Source: Nageia nagi (taxonomy: Eukaryota > Pinophyta). Taken from it: a stretch of DNA of 64,000 nt. The stretch covers positions 140,120,001 to 140,184,000 of the forward strand of contig JBITNC010000001.1 in NCBI GenBank assembly GCA_050084985.1, read 5' to 3'. How positions within the stretch are numbered: the stretch's first letter is position 1; every line of letters begins with the position of its first letter. Positions 10,766 through 22,345 of the stretch are shown one piece after another. A program made the position numbers and the translations under genes. The notes beneath the pieces are model-generated. The model saw nothing but the letters and a program-made list of their open reading frames with translations. It searched no databases and was not told the origin of the DNA.

Positions 10766-12551
10766 TATTCAAAGAATGTTAGTAATGTTATATATGCATA
10801 TAATTATGCCAAATCATTATCAAATAAGGATCTATATGTTACTTTCCAAATAAAAGACATGATTTTCACTAAAAATGTTACAAGTTTCATAAGCATAATA
10901 AGGCTTTTATAAAAGAAAACGATGATTAAATAGAAGAGATAAGAAAATTATTATAAAATACTTTCAAGGGAATTAATAACTAAAATTAATCCATACAATA
11001 AGTTGATATTATAAGCATGAAATCCATAACATCATCATTTATTTTAAATTGCAACATATCCATAACAAGAAATATGATCGTTGAAAGATCCATACCTCAA
11101 AATTCATAATGTAACATGTTGACTAGTTTTTCTTGTTATGAAAAACCTAGTTTAACTTATGGGTCCAAAACCCTTCATTTTTTGAAGTGATCCTTAAATA
11201 TTAATGTTGCAAAACCTATGTAAGATAATATTAATGACTTGATTCATAGAATCATACTCCTCAATTGGCCCTCATCATATGAAGATCCATGATCATTTTG
11301 CTTATGAATATAAAATCTCACTTATTACATAATGATATATTATTACTTCAAGATTTAATCCAATCTTGCATCGCTTGCATAAGGCATCATCTAATTTTAT
11401 AACTCAATTTAAAACACTTGATGAAATTACAAAAGGATGCCTAACTTCATTATATTGATTTTGTAATCGACCTCATAAACAAAAATACAAACATTCCATG
11501 AATAAATGAAATTCTGATTTTCCTACAAAGATATAATAAATAGTCACAAAATTCTAATATTATTTATTGAATATACTTGAAAATATATCATAATAATTTT
11601 ACCAAATCATTTTCCCTAAATAACTAGAGTATGGAGAAATGATAAAAATACTTCAATTTATGCTAATCACACTTGAATACTGGAAGTAGTTAGAATAGTT
11701 ATGAATAAACTTTAAACATTTAATACTATAATATGAAACTCATTCATGTAGTAAAACATGCAAATCTTTGTAATAAATTTCCATCTTACAAAAAGTTTCA
11801 ATAATAGGTATTGATCTGCATGATGCAAGATGTGTCGGGTTGGAATCACACTAGACAACATTAGATAGATGAGGTCCAACCTCCAATTTTACAAGTCGAT
11901 ACCTTGATGAACTACCCTCTCTAAGAACTTCAGTATCACATATAGAGTAGTAGATCATGTGAAGGAAACTTCCTCCTTGAAAAGTGAGTTATATTCTTAG
12001 ATTGAGCAAATGATCCCACCAAGCCCAAGAAAACCAAATCACAGATAAAGTGGAAAATCCCATTAGGATGCTACTTCATAGACAAAGACACAAATTGTAG
12101 GAATGGGTATTCATAGTTCAATTCTAATTTTTTGAGGTTGAAGCCCACTCCAATGGGCATGGAGTGACTTTCATTTGAGTTAAACAGATATAGGAAATAG
12201 AGAAAAAAGGCATTAGAAAGATTTTAGTACTCAGAGAAGCACATGGATACAAGAAAGAAAATAGGAAATAACAGGGCACAAGGCCAACCTAGGCTTCTTA
12301 TGGGTTATATTGGAACTATGGGGAGGAAACTCAACTCACAGCCATAGATTAACACAAAAATAAAATATATGTGGCAAGAGAGCAAGGTGCAATGACTACA
12401 AATGAATCAACCACCATCATCTAGCATGTAAGAGGAGTTCATCAAATCTAACCATTTAAACATCATAGAACATAAGCATTGAAATAAAATAAAAAATATG
12501 AACAAACTCAATTTGTGGAAAAATAAGAATTTTTCCATTATTAAGGGAAAA
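10766..12551. other. No recognised gene
   Basis: AT-rich. From about 11800 the composition becomes less AT-rich and may belong to an older retroelement, but no motif, LTR or frame could be identified. Confidence 0.35.
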
Positions 12552-12667
12552 TGTTGAGTTATGTCCCCATGGTTTTGGTTTAACCTAGTATTAATAATTA
12601 TGTTATTGTATTTGTATTTGGTGATCTCATGAATTACATGGCTTACTAAGATTTACATATCATGTGG

Positions 12668-12674
12668 TATAAAA
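12668..12674 (+). promoter_or_regulatory. TATA box in left LTR
   Basis: TATAAAA followed by GG, inside the LTR repeat and about 70 bp upstream of the first gag codon. This is the expected place for a pol II start, although it leaves little room for an untranslated leader. Confidence 0.5.
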
Positions 12675-12738
12675 GGAGCTATAATTTTATTGGGTTAATT
12701 ATTAATATGTTGTAAAAGAAGGTTGTGGTTATCTTTTT

Positions 12739-14214
12739 ATGCCTATAATTAAGTTAAAACCTGAAAGCAAATTAGTGGAGGCAAACCTTGAGATTGGCTC
12801 TAGAATTTGGTTGAGAAATCAAAGAGAAATAACCATGGAAAATGATGAGTTAAAGAGGAGGATTAAAGGCATAGAAGCAATTCTCCAAGACTTAATCAAG
12901 AAATTTTTAGAGTTAAAGACTATCAATACAAGAAAGTGACTGTATTTGGAATAGAGTTCATAAAAAGCATAAAAGTTGCCTTTGAAACTAGAGGTAAAAT
13001 TTGATCTTAAATCTTTTAGAGGTGAAATTAATGCTAAAAAGTTGATTCATCAATGGTTAAAGCAAATAGAGGTATATTTTAGAGTACAAAAGAATTTGGA
13101 TGATAATGATAAGATTTAAATAGCCACTCTCAAATTGGAAGTAGATGCTTTGGTTTGGTGAGAAGCATATTATGATTCCATGAAGAAGGGTGATGAAGTT
13201 AGTGTTTCAAGTTAGAGGAGTTTCAAGGAGCTTATGCAAAACTAGTTTTATCCTCTTCTCCATCAACAAAATTCAAACCATGGAGTGGTTTCATTTCAAA
13301 CAAGAAAAAGGGAAAAGTGTCCAAAAGTATACAACTGAATTCAAAAAGTGGGTTGCACTAATAAATATTTCCTTGAAAAGCTAAGAAACTTTGTTGAAGT
13401 GCATTAGATGTTTGCATAGTTATATTATTCATACTACTTTGATTGTTAATCCTAATGATTTGAATCAATTTTGTATTCAAGATTAACACTTAGAGGATTG
13501 TGGGAAGTCCAAAAATAGGGATAAGGATTCCAATCAGAAGGCATAAAGAGATGGGAAATTCAATGCCATATCAAAAAACAAAGGTAATGGTAAGAACTTC
13601 ATTATAGCCATTGTGATGGAGATGGTTATGATGATGAAAAATATTGGAGACTCCATCTAGTATTGTTTCCTTATAAGAAAAATAAGGATGATGAAAAGAA
13701 AAATGCATCACTAACAAAAATGATTAATGAAAGTAACTTAAAAGGTTATGAATTTGTTGAATATTTTTCATATGTTGATGGAAGGATTAATTTTATGGCT
13801 ATGAGAGGTCCATATTCAAATGATGAAGAGAAGGATAAGGATAAACTTTTGTATAGCAAGGTTCAAGAAAATAAGACCAAGATTGATGCTCTTTTTTATC
13901 CAGGTTCACAAGTGACTATGATTTCAAAGAATTTGGTAAATAAGTTGGGGTTGGAGATTTATCCTCATCCAAAACCATATCCACTTAAATGGATGACCAA
14001 CAAAATCTATATGCAAATCATACACCAATGTAAGTTGATCAAGTTTGCTATTAGTTTTAATTACATTTATGATGTTATATTAGATGTTATACCTCTTGAT
14101 GTTGGTAGAATAATATTGGGAAATCAATATTTATTTGATAGAGATGCTATTTATCATAACAAGAAGGGTGGTACGACTCATCATTTACACCTATTGGGGG
14201 ATCTTAATTATCAT
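12739..14214 (+). pseudogene. gag-pro: Gag and aspartic protease, decayed
   Basis: The frame opens with a coiled-coil-like region (ENDELKRRIKGIEAILQDL). The capsid core follows from about 12985 (KFDLKSFRGEINAKKL, then HQWLKQIEVYF, IATLKLEVDALVW, RSFKELMQN, then WFHFKQEKGKSVQKYTTEF). A degraded zinc knuckle lies near 13605 (HCDGDGYDDEKYWRLH). The last 184 codons (13663-14214) are open and form a retropepsin-like domain: DALFYPGSQVTMISKNLV, NKLGLEIYPHPKPYP, then IPLDVGRIILGNQYLFDRDA. The catalytic D-S/T-G triad reads as Y-P-G, so the enzyme would be dead. Stops upstream fall mostly at expected Gln or Trp codons. The family is Ty3/Gypsy, related in type to the element at 57-64 kb, which has similar knuckle and protease text. 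Confidence 0.85.
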
Positions 14215-15435
14215 TAATTCATGTTAGGAGGGTTGTGTGATAAAGTCCATGGACTATTGCAACTTATTATCCATGGGGAGAATGGTGGTATGCATCTTCG
14301 ACATGGGGAATTATTGTTCAATATACTTATTATCTCTAAGCATTTGGAGACCAAATACCTTTGCATTAAGGTGTGATCCAAAAATTAGACTAATATATTA
14401 ATTTTCCTAATGTATGCACAAAAATATAGTTTTCATCAAAAACATTTATCATTAGTAGGTAGGAAGAGGACTACAAGAGGCCCATTTCTATCATAAACAA
14501 ACCACCAATAGTCCATTCATAACATGGGAAAATGGGAAGCTGAAGAATTTTTAAAAAATGAGGAGTTCCTTAGTAAGATGAAGAGGCAATTTTAGGTTAA
14601 AAAGAATTATATTATCTTTAATAAAACTTCCTAGGGACTTCCATTATTTATGAAGAAGAATTCTTTAAAAGATAATGGCATTAGGAATTGGGAGATGGTA
14701 TAACTTCTTGAGCTCTTAAAGGTAGGATTAAGTAGAAGCCATTAAAGAACCAAAATAGAATCTTCTTGATCCACTAGAGGGAGGTTTAAGAAACTAAATC
14801 AAATTTTTTGAATCAAGTTTGAACTTGAGAAGCATTTGAAGAGTAGAGTGGAGGTATTGAAGAAGTGTTGCATCATTCAATAGGGAGATTTGTGACTATG
14901 GAAGACAATATTTCTCTTCCATTAATGTATTGTAATATTTCTTTTAACTAACTCCATAAATCAAAGATCTTTTAGATTGAATTTGCTCTCACATTGAGGG
15001 GAACCCATATAAACATTCATGTTCATGTATGTGTGCAATTTTCTATTAATTTGATGCTAGTTAAAGTATTACTTTAATGTCATAATTTATACTTGAAATT
15101 TGAGTACTTAATTTTTCAAAAAAATAGAGCACCAATGGTACATTTTTGAATATATTAGGCCACTAATGGTCCTTTTCTGATAGTAAAAATTAATGAAATT
15201 TTTATATTAAATTCTATTATATTTGTATTTTATGATCTCATGAATAACATGGTTTACTAAGATTTATAGATCATGACTTCAAAAATATATTTTTATGACT
15301 TCAATTTATAAAATCATACTTCTTCAATCTCTCAAATATAACTTCTAAATCCTTTAAATGATTTTCTCTTCCTTTACATTTATATAATATCTGATGTAGA
15401 TTCCTACAAGATACCAAAATAGATCTCCAAACTAT

Positions 15436-15549
15436 TATGGGGAAAATTTAACCCCATCGTAATAGGGCACAACTTACCTTCGCATAGCATCAAATCTTAC
15501 AAATCAACCATCTCGAGTAGAGGAAGGACCATTTAGTCATTGGATTATG
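15436..15549 (-). repeat. Array LTR block, copy 1
   Basis: The 114-bp block has on its sense side a purine-rich GGGAGAGG before it and a primer-binding site expected after it. It forms the left edge of the array. The true LTR may extend further on its 5' side, because in a tandem array that boundary is ambiguous. Confidence 0.6.
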
Positions 15550-15847
15550 CCTCTCCCATTCTAATGTCAACTCCTTCCAGTACAACACTAAAGCCATATC
15601 CTTTATGAAAGCCTTTACTTTATGGTTCTATCATGTCATTCGTGACATGCTTGAATGACTCAAGGTACTCTCCTTCCCTTATCCATTCATACCATCGAGC
15701 TCAGACCTAATCACCAATCGATTATCCCATATTAATCATCTTTGATAAAATATCTTTCTCCTCGTGTGTTCTCCAACAAGGTCAAGGTCTGACCATCCAA
15801 TGGCCCATCTCCTATTTCCCCCTCAAGGAATAACACACTAATCCAAT

Positions 15848-15906
15848 TAGGATTTCCCAAGTGGTCACCCATCCCTAAGTGATAGTTCAACCCAAACAAC
15901 CTGACC
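15848..15906 (-). other. 5S rRNA-like segment in array unit
   Basis: The minus strand reads GGGATGGGTGACCACTTGGG and AAATCC. This resembles the 5S rRNA internal promoter box C (GGATGGGTGACC then CTGGGAAGTCC). About 20 bases upstream GTCAGGTTGTTTGGG resembles the box A region (GTTAAGCGTGCTTGGG). Spacing between the two blocks is about that of 5S. The same segment recurs in the other units near 17370-17395, 18791-18816, 20229-20254 and 21866-21892. A 5S-derived segment is the hallmark of Cassandra elements, where it sits inside the LTR. Here it lies some 300 bp from the 114-bp block, so either the LTR is longer than I can define or this is a variant. Confidence 0.5.
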
Positions 15907-16962
15907 CATACAACCCTATTTAAACTTAAACTCACACACTATGGGTGCCAACCATGCCTAAGAGCTCTCTTATCTCCCATCCCACTCACCCTAGAGACTC
16001 AAGGTCTTCCCATAGACCAAAATCTAATAACGATCCACTCATCCAACATACAAGATTAGCCAACTTGAGAACCAACATGTGCATAGACAACCAAGACTTG
16101 CACATTAGTCCCACCAGGTGCCCAATTCAAAGTCTCCCACAAGCACCATTCTATTTAGATATCTTATTTTGTCAAAGCCATCTTATTCCATACATATCAC
16201 TTTGATTCATGTGAGTGGGATGCCATCCCCATGCTACCATATTAGTAGAAAATCCCCTTCTTACTTGTTAGGGTAGATTTGATCTCTTAATCAAATTCTA
16301 AACACAAAATGCTATATTGATGATAAATAAGTTGATGAATGTGCCAATGGATGCCTCTTTGGTTTCCTAACTTGGCCTTGTGGGTACCCACAAAAATAGG
16401 ATCCTCCATAAGATCCACCACATCTATTTAATGTCATGTGCACCCATCAAGTGATAGAGAGTTCTTCCACCCCACCATATACTCCCCTAGTTGATTCAAT
16501 AATGCCCTCATCATTGGGAAAAATGGATACCACCTCCAATGGCTCTTCTTCTCTTAACACTCACACTACTACGTTTCACTAATCATTAAGCCATATAACA
16601 TTTTATCGAACCATTCAACCTACACATGAGATATGTATCTCTCCATATCCACAAGAATTCTCTCATGAACCTTACACTTATTTATGAGAGTGTGATACCT
16701 TTCACAATATGGTTGGAACTCATTTATCATTTAACTCAAACCCCCCTACCAAATTTGTACCAACCAAACCTCAACTTGTCTCAACACCCTCTTCTCTCCT
16801 CACCATTGTCAACACATTCCTATCCCATAATGAAGTGCCTCCAAGCCTAGGTAATCCATAACTCAGGGTGGAATGCATAGCTAATCGCTTCATGGTTGAG
16901 TTGCTAAGAGTCCCTTCATATTCCAACACCGAGTACCATCATCTCACTTTAATACCAACTAT

Positions 16963-17076
16963 TGTGGGGAAAATTGAACCCCATCCTAATAGGATACAAC
17001 TTACCTTCACACAACACTAAATATCCCAAACTGACTATCCTAAGTAGAGGAATGATCATTTATTCATCAGATTACA
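16963..17076 (-). repeat. Array LTR block, copy 2
   Basis: The same 114-bp length as copies 1, 3 and 4. The sense strand starts TGTAATC after a purine tract and ends CCCCACA. Confidence 0.65.
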
Positions 17077-18460
17077 CCTCTCCTATTCGAATGTCAACTC
17101 CTTCTAGTACAAAATTAGAACCATATGCTTTATGGAATCCTTTACTTTATGGCTCTATTATACCATGCTTGAATGAATCAAGGTATTCTCCTTCTCTTAG
17201 TCATTCATACCATCGAGCTGAAACCTACCATCACCAACCAACCATCCCATATCAACCATATCCAACAAATCATCTTACTCCTTATGTGTTCTCTAATAAG
17301 GTTAGAGTCCAACCATCTATTGGCCCATCCCCTCTTGCATCTTCAAGGAACAACACACTCATCCAATCAAGACTATTTAAGTGGTCACCCATACTTGAGT
17401 GATGATTCAACTCAAATAGCCTGACCCATCTAGCCCTCTCCAAACTTAGGCTTGCACACCATAGGTTCCAACCATGCTTAGAAACTCACTTTTCTCCCAT
17501 CCTGTTCACCTTGGAAACTTAAGATCTTTCCATAGACTAGCATCCAAGAATGGTCTACTCATCCAACATACAAGATCATCCAACCTAAGAACCAACACAT
17601 GCATGAACAACCAAGAATTGCACACGAATCCCATTGGGTGCTTAGTTTAAAGTCTTCCATAAGCACCATCCCATTTAGCTATCCTAGTCCCTCAAAGTCA
17701 TATAGATCCATTTGTATCACTCTAAATCATGTGATTAGGATACCATCCCCATGCTACCATCCTAGTAGAAAATCCTCTTCTTGCTCATTAGGGCGTATCC
17801 AATCTCTCAATTGAACCCAAACCCTAGACACAACATGCCCTATTGACCAAATATAGGTTGATAGATGTATTTATGGATGCATCCTTGGTTTTCCAACTTA
17901 GTCATATGGGTTACCACACATACAAGATCCACCATATCTATTTAATATTGTGTGCACTCAACATGTGTGAGGGAGTTCCCTCAGCCCACCATATACTCCT
18001 TGGTTGATTCAATGATGCCCTAATCTCTAGGAAAAATTGATACCACCTCTAATGAATCTACTTCTATTGGCACTCACATTTCTATGCTTGCACTAAGTCA
18101 TTAAGTCATCCCACATGCTATCAAACCATTTGATCCACACATGAGATACTTATCTCTCTAGATCCATAAGACTTCTCTCATGAGCCTTATACTTATGTAT
18201 GAGAGTTTGATACCTTTCACACTATGGTTGGAATCCATTTATTATTCCACTCATACTTCCTTTTTGAACTCACATCAACCAAACCTTGATTCATTTGAAC
18301 ACCCTTGTCTCTCCTCACCATTGCTAACATATTTCTATCCCATAGCAAAGTACCTCTAGGCCTAGGTAAGCTAGAACTTGAGGTGGAGTGAATAGATAAC
18401 TACTTCATGGTAAATCTACCAAGAGTCCCTTCATAACCCAACACCAAGTCCTATCATCTC

Positions 18461-18472
18461 ACTCTGATACCA
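18461..18472 (-). promoter_or_regulatory. Primer-binding site (initiator Met-tRNA)
   Basis: The minus strand reads TGGTATCAGAGT four bases after the LTR end. This is the standard plant LTR-element site complementary to the 3' end of initiator Met-tRNA, and it sets the direction of the unit. Copies at other units are degraded (for example TGGTATTAAAG next to 16963 and TGGTATCAAAT next to 20779). Confidence 0.85.
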
Positions 18473-18476
18473 ATTA

Positions 18477-18590
18477 TGTGGGGCACATTGTACCCCATTA
18501 CAATAGGGCATAACTTACCTTCACATGACATAGGATCTCCCAAACTGATCATCATGAGTAGAAGAATGATCATTTAGTCACTCGACTACA
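18477..18590 (-). repeat. Array LTR block, copy 3
   Basis: Best preserved copy: 114 bp, sense strand TGTAGTC...CCCCACA, preceded by GGGAAAGG and followed by TAAT and an exact primer-binding site. Confidence 0.7.
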
Positions 18591-19899
18591 CCTTTCCCAT
18601 TATAATGTTAACTCCTTCCAGTATGAACATAGAACCATGTGCTTTTGTATAAGCCTTTACTTTATGGCTCTATTGTATAATGTATGATATGCTTAAATGA
18701 CTCAAGGTACTCTCCTCAAACCTTCCATAACCAACTGATCATCCCATACCAATAATTTTTGATAAATGGAATAACACACTCATCTAGTTGGGAATACTGA
18801 GGTGGTCACTCATCCTTTAGTGATGGTTCATCCCAAACAACTTGACTCATTTGGAACTCTTTGAACTTAGGCTCATGCATCGTGGGTGCCAGCCATATGT
18901 AAGAGTCCTCCTTATCTCCTAGCTTGCTCACCTAGATGACTCAAGGTATTACCACAAAATAGAATCTAATAATAATATGCTCATCCAACATATCAAATCA
19001 GCCAAATCATGAACCAACATCTATACAAATAACCAATAATTGCACACTAATCCCACTAGGTGCCCACCTCAAAGTCTCCCACAAGCCCCATCCTATGTAG
19101 TTACTTTAGTCCATCAAATCCATCTTAGTTCATCTATATCACTCTAAATTATGCAAGTGAGATACCATCCTCATGTTATCATCTTGGTAGAAAATACCCT
19201 TCATACTCTCCAAGGTGTATTTAGTATCTCAATCAAACCCTAAATATAATACATCTTATTGACCATAGATAGGCTGATAGATGTGCTGATGGATGCCTCC
19301 TTAGTTTCCCAACTTGGTTGTATGATTTCCCTAAAACAAAAGATCCTCCATAATATTAACCACACTTATTTAACCTTGTGTATACCTAAAAAGTGACAGG
19401 GAGTTCATCCACCCCATTATATACTCACTTGGTTGATTGCCCTCGTTGTTGGGAAAAATTGAGACCACCTACAATGACTCTACTTCTTTTGACATTCATG
19501 CTATCATGCTTGCACTAAGTCATTGAGAAATCCTACATGCTATTGAACCATTCAATCCACATATGAGATACTTATCTCTCCAAATCCATAATACTTATCT
19601 CATGAACCTTACACTTATGTATGAGAGTGTGATACCTTTCACATTATGGCTAGAACCCATTTGTCATTCCACTCAGACTCCTCTACTGAACTTGCACCAA
19701 CTAAATATTGACTCATATCAACACCCTCATCTCTCCTCACCATTACCAACACATTCCTATCCCACATCAAAGTGCCTCTAGACTCAGGTAAGCCAGAACC
19801 CAAGGTGGAGTGCATAGCCAATTGCTTCATGGTTGAGTCACCAAGAGTCCCTTCATAACCCAATACCAATTCCCATCATATTGATCTAATACTAGCTAT

Positions 19900-20013
19900 T
19901 ATGGATCAAATTGAACCCCACTGTAATAGGGTGTAACTTACCTTCACATAGCATTGGATCTCCCAAACTAATCATCTTGAGTAGAGGAATTACCATTTAG
20001 TCATCATACTACA
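19900..20013 (-). repeat. Array LTR block, copy 4
   Basis: 114 bp, last copy in the left orientation. Only about 117 bp of further unit sequence follows before the inversion point. Confidence 0.6.
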
Positions 20014-20119
20014 TCTTTCCCATTCTAATATCAATTCCTTCTAGTACGATACATGAACCATGCACTTTGTTAAAGACTTTACTTTGTGGATCTGCCATGC
20101 TACACATGACATGCTCAAA

Positions 20120-20145
20120 TGACTCAAGGTAGAAGATGGATCCTA
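20120..20145. other. Inversion junction of the array
   Basis: Left of about 20131 the sequence follows the plus-orientation units (ATGACTCAAGGTA). Right of it the sequence follows the reverse complement of a different position in the unit (TAGGCATAGTTAGCAC). The two halves therefore meet head to head at non-equivalent unit positions, which argues for an illegitimate join and not a simple palindromic fold. Confidence 0.7.
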
Positions 20146-20667
20146 GGCATAGTTAGCACTAACTATGTGCAAGCCTATGTTTAGAGAGGGTTGGACGAGT
20201 CAGGTTGTTTGGGTTAAACTATCACTTAGGGATGGATGACTAGCTAGGCAATCTCAATTGGATGAGTTTTTTATTCCTCAAGGAGGTAAGAGGGGATAGG
20301 CCAATGGATGGTCAAACCTAGGACTTGATGGAGAACACAAGAGGAAAGAAATAAATTATATTAATGTCCATGGGAGATAAAGAATGGTCTATGAGACTAT
20401 AGAGGGAGTTAAAATGTATGTCTTTGGTGGGAGTGAAACATGGGACGCATGACATAGCAAGATGATTTGTTGGAGATGGATGGTATGGGATGGTTGGTTG
20501 GTAATGGCAAGTATTATCTTAATGGTACAAATGGATAATGGAAGGAGAGTACCTTGATTTATTTGAGCATGTTGCATGTGGTACGATAGAGCCACAAAAT
20601 AAAGGCTTCCATAATGTACATGGTTCTAATATTGTACTGGAAGGAGTCAACATTAGAATGGGAGAGG

Positions 20668-20779
20668 CATAGTCCAATGATTGAATAATTGTTCCTCTAT
20701 GGGATGGTCAGTTTGGGAGATCTAGTACCATATGAAGGTAAGTTATGCCCTATTATGATGGGTTTCAATTTTTCTCATG
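20668..20779 (+). repeat. Array LTR block, inverted copy 5
   Basis: About 112 bp in the opposite orientation, preceded by GGGAGAGG and followed by ATAT and the site TGGTATCAAAT. Confidence 0.6.
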
Positions 20780-22193
20780 ATATTTGGTATCAAATCAAGA
20801 TAATGGTACTTAGTGTTGGGTTGTGAAGGGACTCTTGGTTGCTCGAACATGAAGCAGTTGGGTATGTGCTCCACCTCATGTTCTAGCTTTACATGGGCTT
20901 GGAGGCACTTTGCTATGGGATAGGAATGTGTTGACAATGATGAGGAGAGATGAGGGTGTTGAGATGATTCAAGGTTTGTTGGTGAGATTTCGGTAGGGGA
21001 GTCTAAGTGGAATAACAAATGGGTTCCAATTATAGTGTGAAAGGTATAATACTCTCATACATAAGTGTAAGGTTTATAAGAGAAGTCTTATGGATACGGA
21101 GAGATAAGTATATCATCTATGTGTCGAATGGTTTGATAGCATGTGGGATGGCTCAATGACTTAGTGCAAGCATGCAAGTGTGAGTGTTGAGAGAATCATA
21201 GTCATTGGAGGTGGTCTCAATTTTTCCCAATTATGAGGGCATCATTGAATCAACCGAGGGAGTATATAGTGGGGTGGGGGAACTCTCTCTCAATATTTGG
21301 GTGCACATAATGTTAAATAGGTATGGTGTATCTTATGGAGGATCCTATTTGTATGGGCAACCATACAACCAAGTTGGGAAACCAAGGAGGCATCCATTGG
21401 TACATCTATCAACCTATCTATGATCAATAAGACATGTTATATTTATGGTTTAGCTGAGAGACCAGATTTACCCTAGTAGGTAAGAAGAGGGTTTTCTACC
21501 AAGATGGTAGCATAGGAATGTTATCCTTCTTGCATGATTTAGAGTGATATGAATGGACCAATATGAATTTGACAGACTAATATAGCTAAATAAGATGATG
21601 CTTATGGGAGAATTTGAACTGGACACCTAGTGGGATTAGTATGTGAGTCTTGGTTGTCCATGCACATGTTGGTTCTTGAGTTGGATGATCTTATATGTTG
21701 GATGTGTAGATTATTCTTGGATGTTGGTCCATGGGAAGACCTTAAGTATCTATGATGAGCGAGATGGGAGACAAGAGCTTCTAGGCATGGCTGGCATCCA
21801 CGGTGCATGAGCTTAAGTTTAGAGAGGGTGGGATGAGTCAGGTTGGTTGAGTTGAACCATCACTCAGGGATTAGTAACCACATGGGTAGTCCTAACTAGT
21901 GAGTGTGTTATTCCTTAAGGGGGTAAGAGGGGATGGGCCAATATATGGTCAGACCCTAACTTTGTTGGAGAACACATAAGGAGTAAGATGATTTATTAGA
22001 GACAACTGGTATGGGATGGTCAGTTGGTGATTGAAGGTATGAGCTTAGTGGTATGAATGGATAAGGTAAGGAGAGTAACTTGATTCATTTAATCATGTTG
22101 TCCATAGCATGATAGAGCCACAAAGTAAAGGCTTCCACAAAGCACATGGTTCTAGTGTCATTCTAGAAGGAGTCAACATTAGAATGGGAGAGG

Positions 22194-22290
22194 CATAGTT
22201 TGATAATTGAATGATCATTCCTCTACTTGAGATGTTCAATTTGGGAGATCTGATGCCATGTGAAGGTAAGTTGCACCCTATTATGATGAG
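22194..22290 (+). repeat. Array LTR block, inverted copy 6, truncated
   Basis: Starts after GGGAGAGG and follows the other copies for about 97 bp. It then diverges about 15 bp before the expected LTR end. It is the right edge of the array. Confidence 0.55.
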
Positions 22291-22345
22291 GGATTAGATG
22301 AACTATGCAAAGCATGGGACAAGGAAGCATGGGTGTGCATGTTGG

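Larger units (their letters stand above)
12552..15276 (+). mobile_element. Short LTR element with gag-protease only
   Basis: A block of about 75 bp near 12590-12664 (ATTTGTATTTGGTGATCTCA and following) recurs at about 15205-15275, roughly 85% alike by eye. This is consistent with left and right LTR pieces. The left one has a good TATA box and probably starts TGTTGAGTTATG at 12552. Between them lie a gag frame and a protease. I see no reverse transcriptase, RNase H or integrase in the 1 kb that follows. That last kilobase holds only a short frame (RGRFKKLNQI, then FELEKHLKSRVEVLKK near 14775-14880) resembling the tail of some pol polyproteins. Either the element lost its pol core by internal deletion, or it belongs to the gag-only TR-GAG type. 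The right LTR stops at the edge of the array that begins at 15436. Confidence 0.6.
15436..22290. mobile_element. Tandem-inverted array of a non-autonomous LTR element
   Basis: Units of about 1.43-1.53 kb repeat head to tail (unit starts 15436, 16963, 18477, 19900). The pattern is then inverted at about 20131, with further LTRs at 20668 and 22194. Each unit has a short conserved block followed, on its own sense strand, by a primer-binding site for initiator Met-tRNA (TGGTATCAGAG). The sense strand is minus left of 20131 and plus right of it. Three full LTR-internal-LTR units share LTRs on the left, and one lies on the right. Both outer edges of the array fall at the 3' end of an LTR, as expected for complete element ends. 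No unit encodes gag or pol, so mobility would be borrowed. Size and PBS suggest a TRIM/Cassandra-like element of unusual length. Copies differ by many substitutions and small indels. Confidence 0.8.

Noticed and set aside
15848-15906. Genuine 5S rRNA gene
   Set aside because: Only the box A to box C region is similar and it is diverged. The 5' and 3' ends of 5S rRNA cannot be matched, so it is at most a 5S-derived promoter segment.
15732-21808. Many open frames of 60-146 codons in both strands of the array
   Set aside because: They are not conserved in frame between units (each unit has different stops and frameshifts), so they reflect low stop density in the less AT-rich repeat. The frame just after the primer site (19639-19869) is broken in other units.
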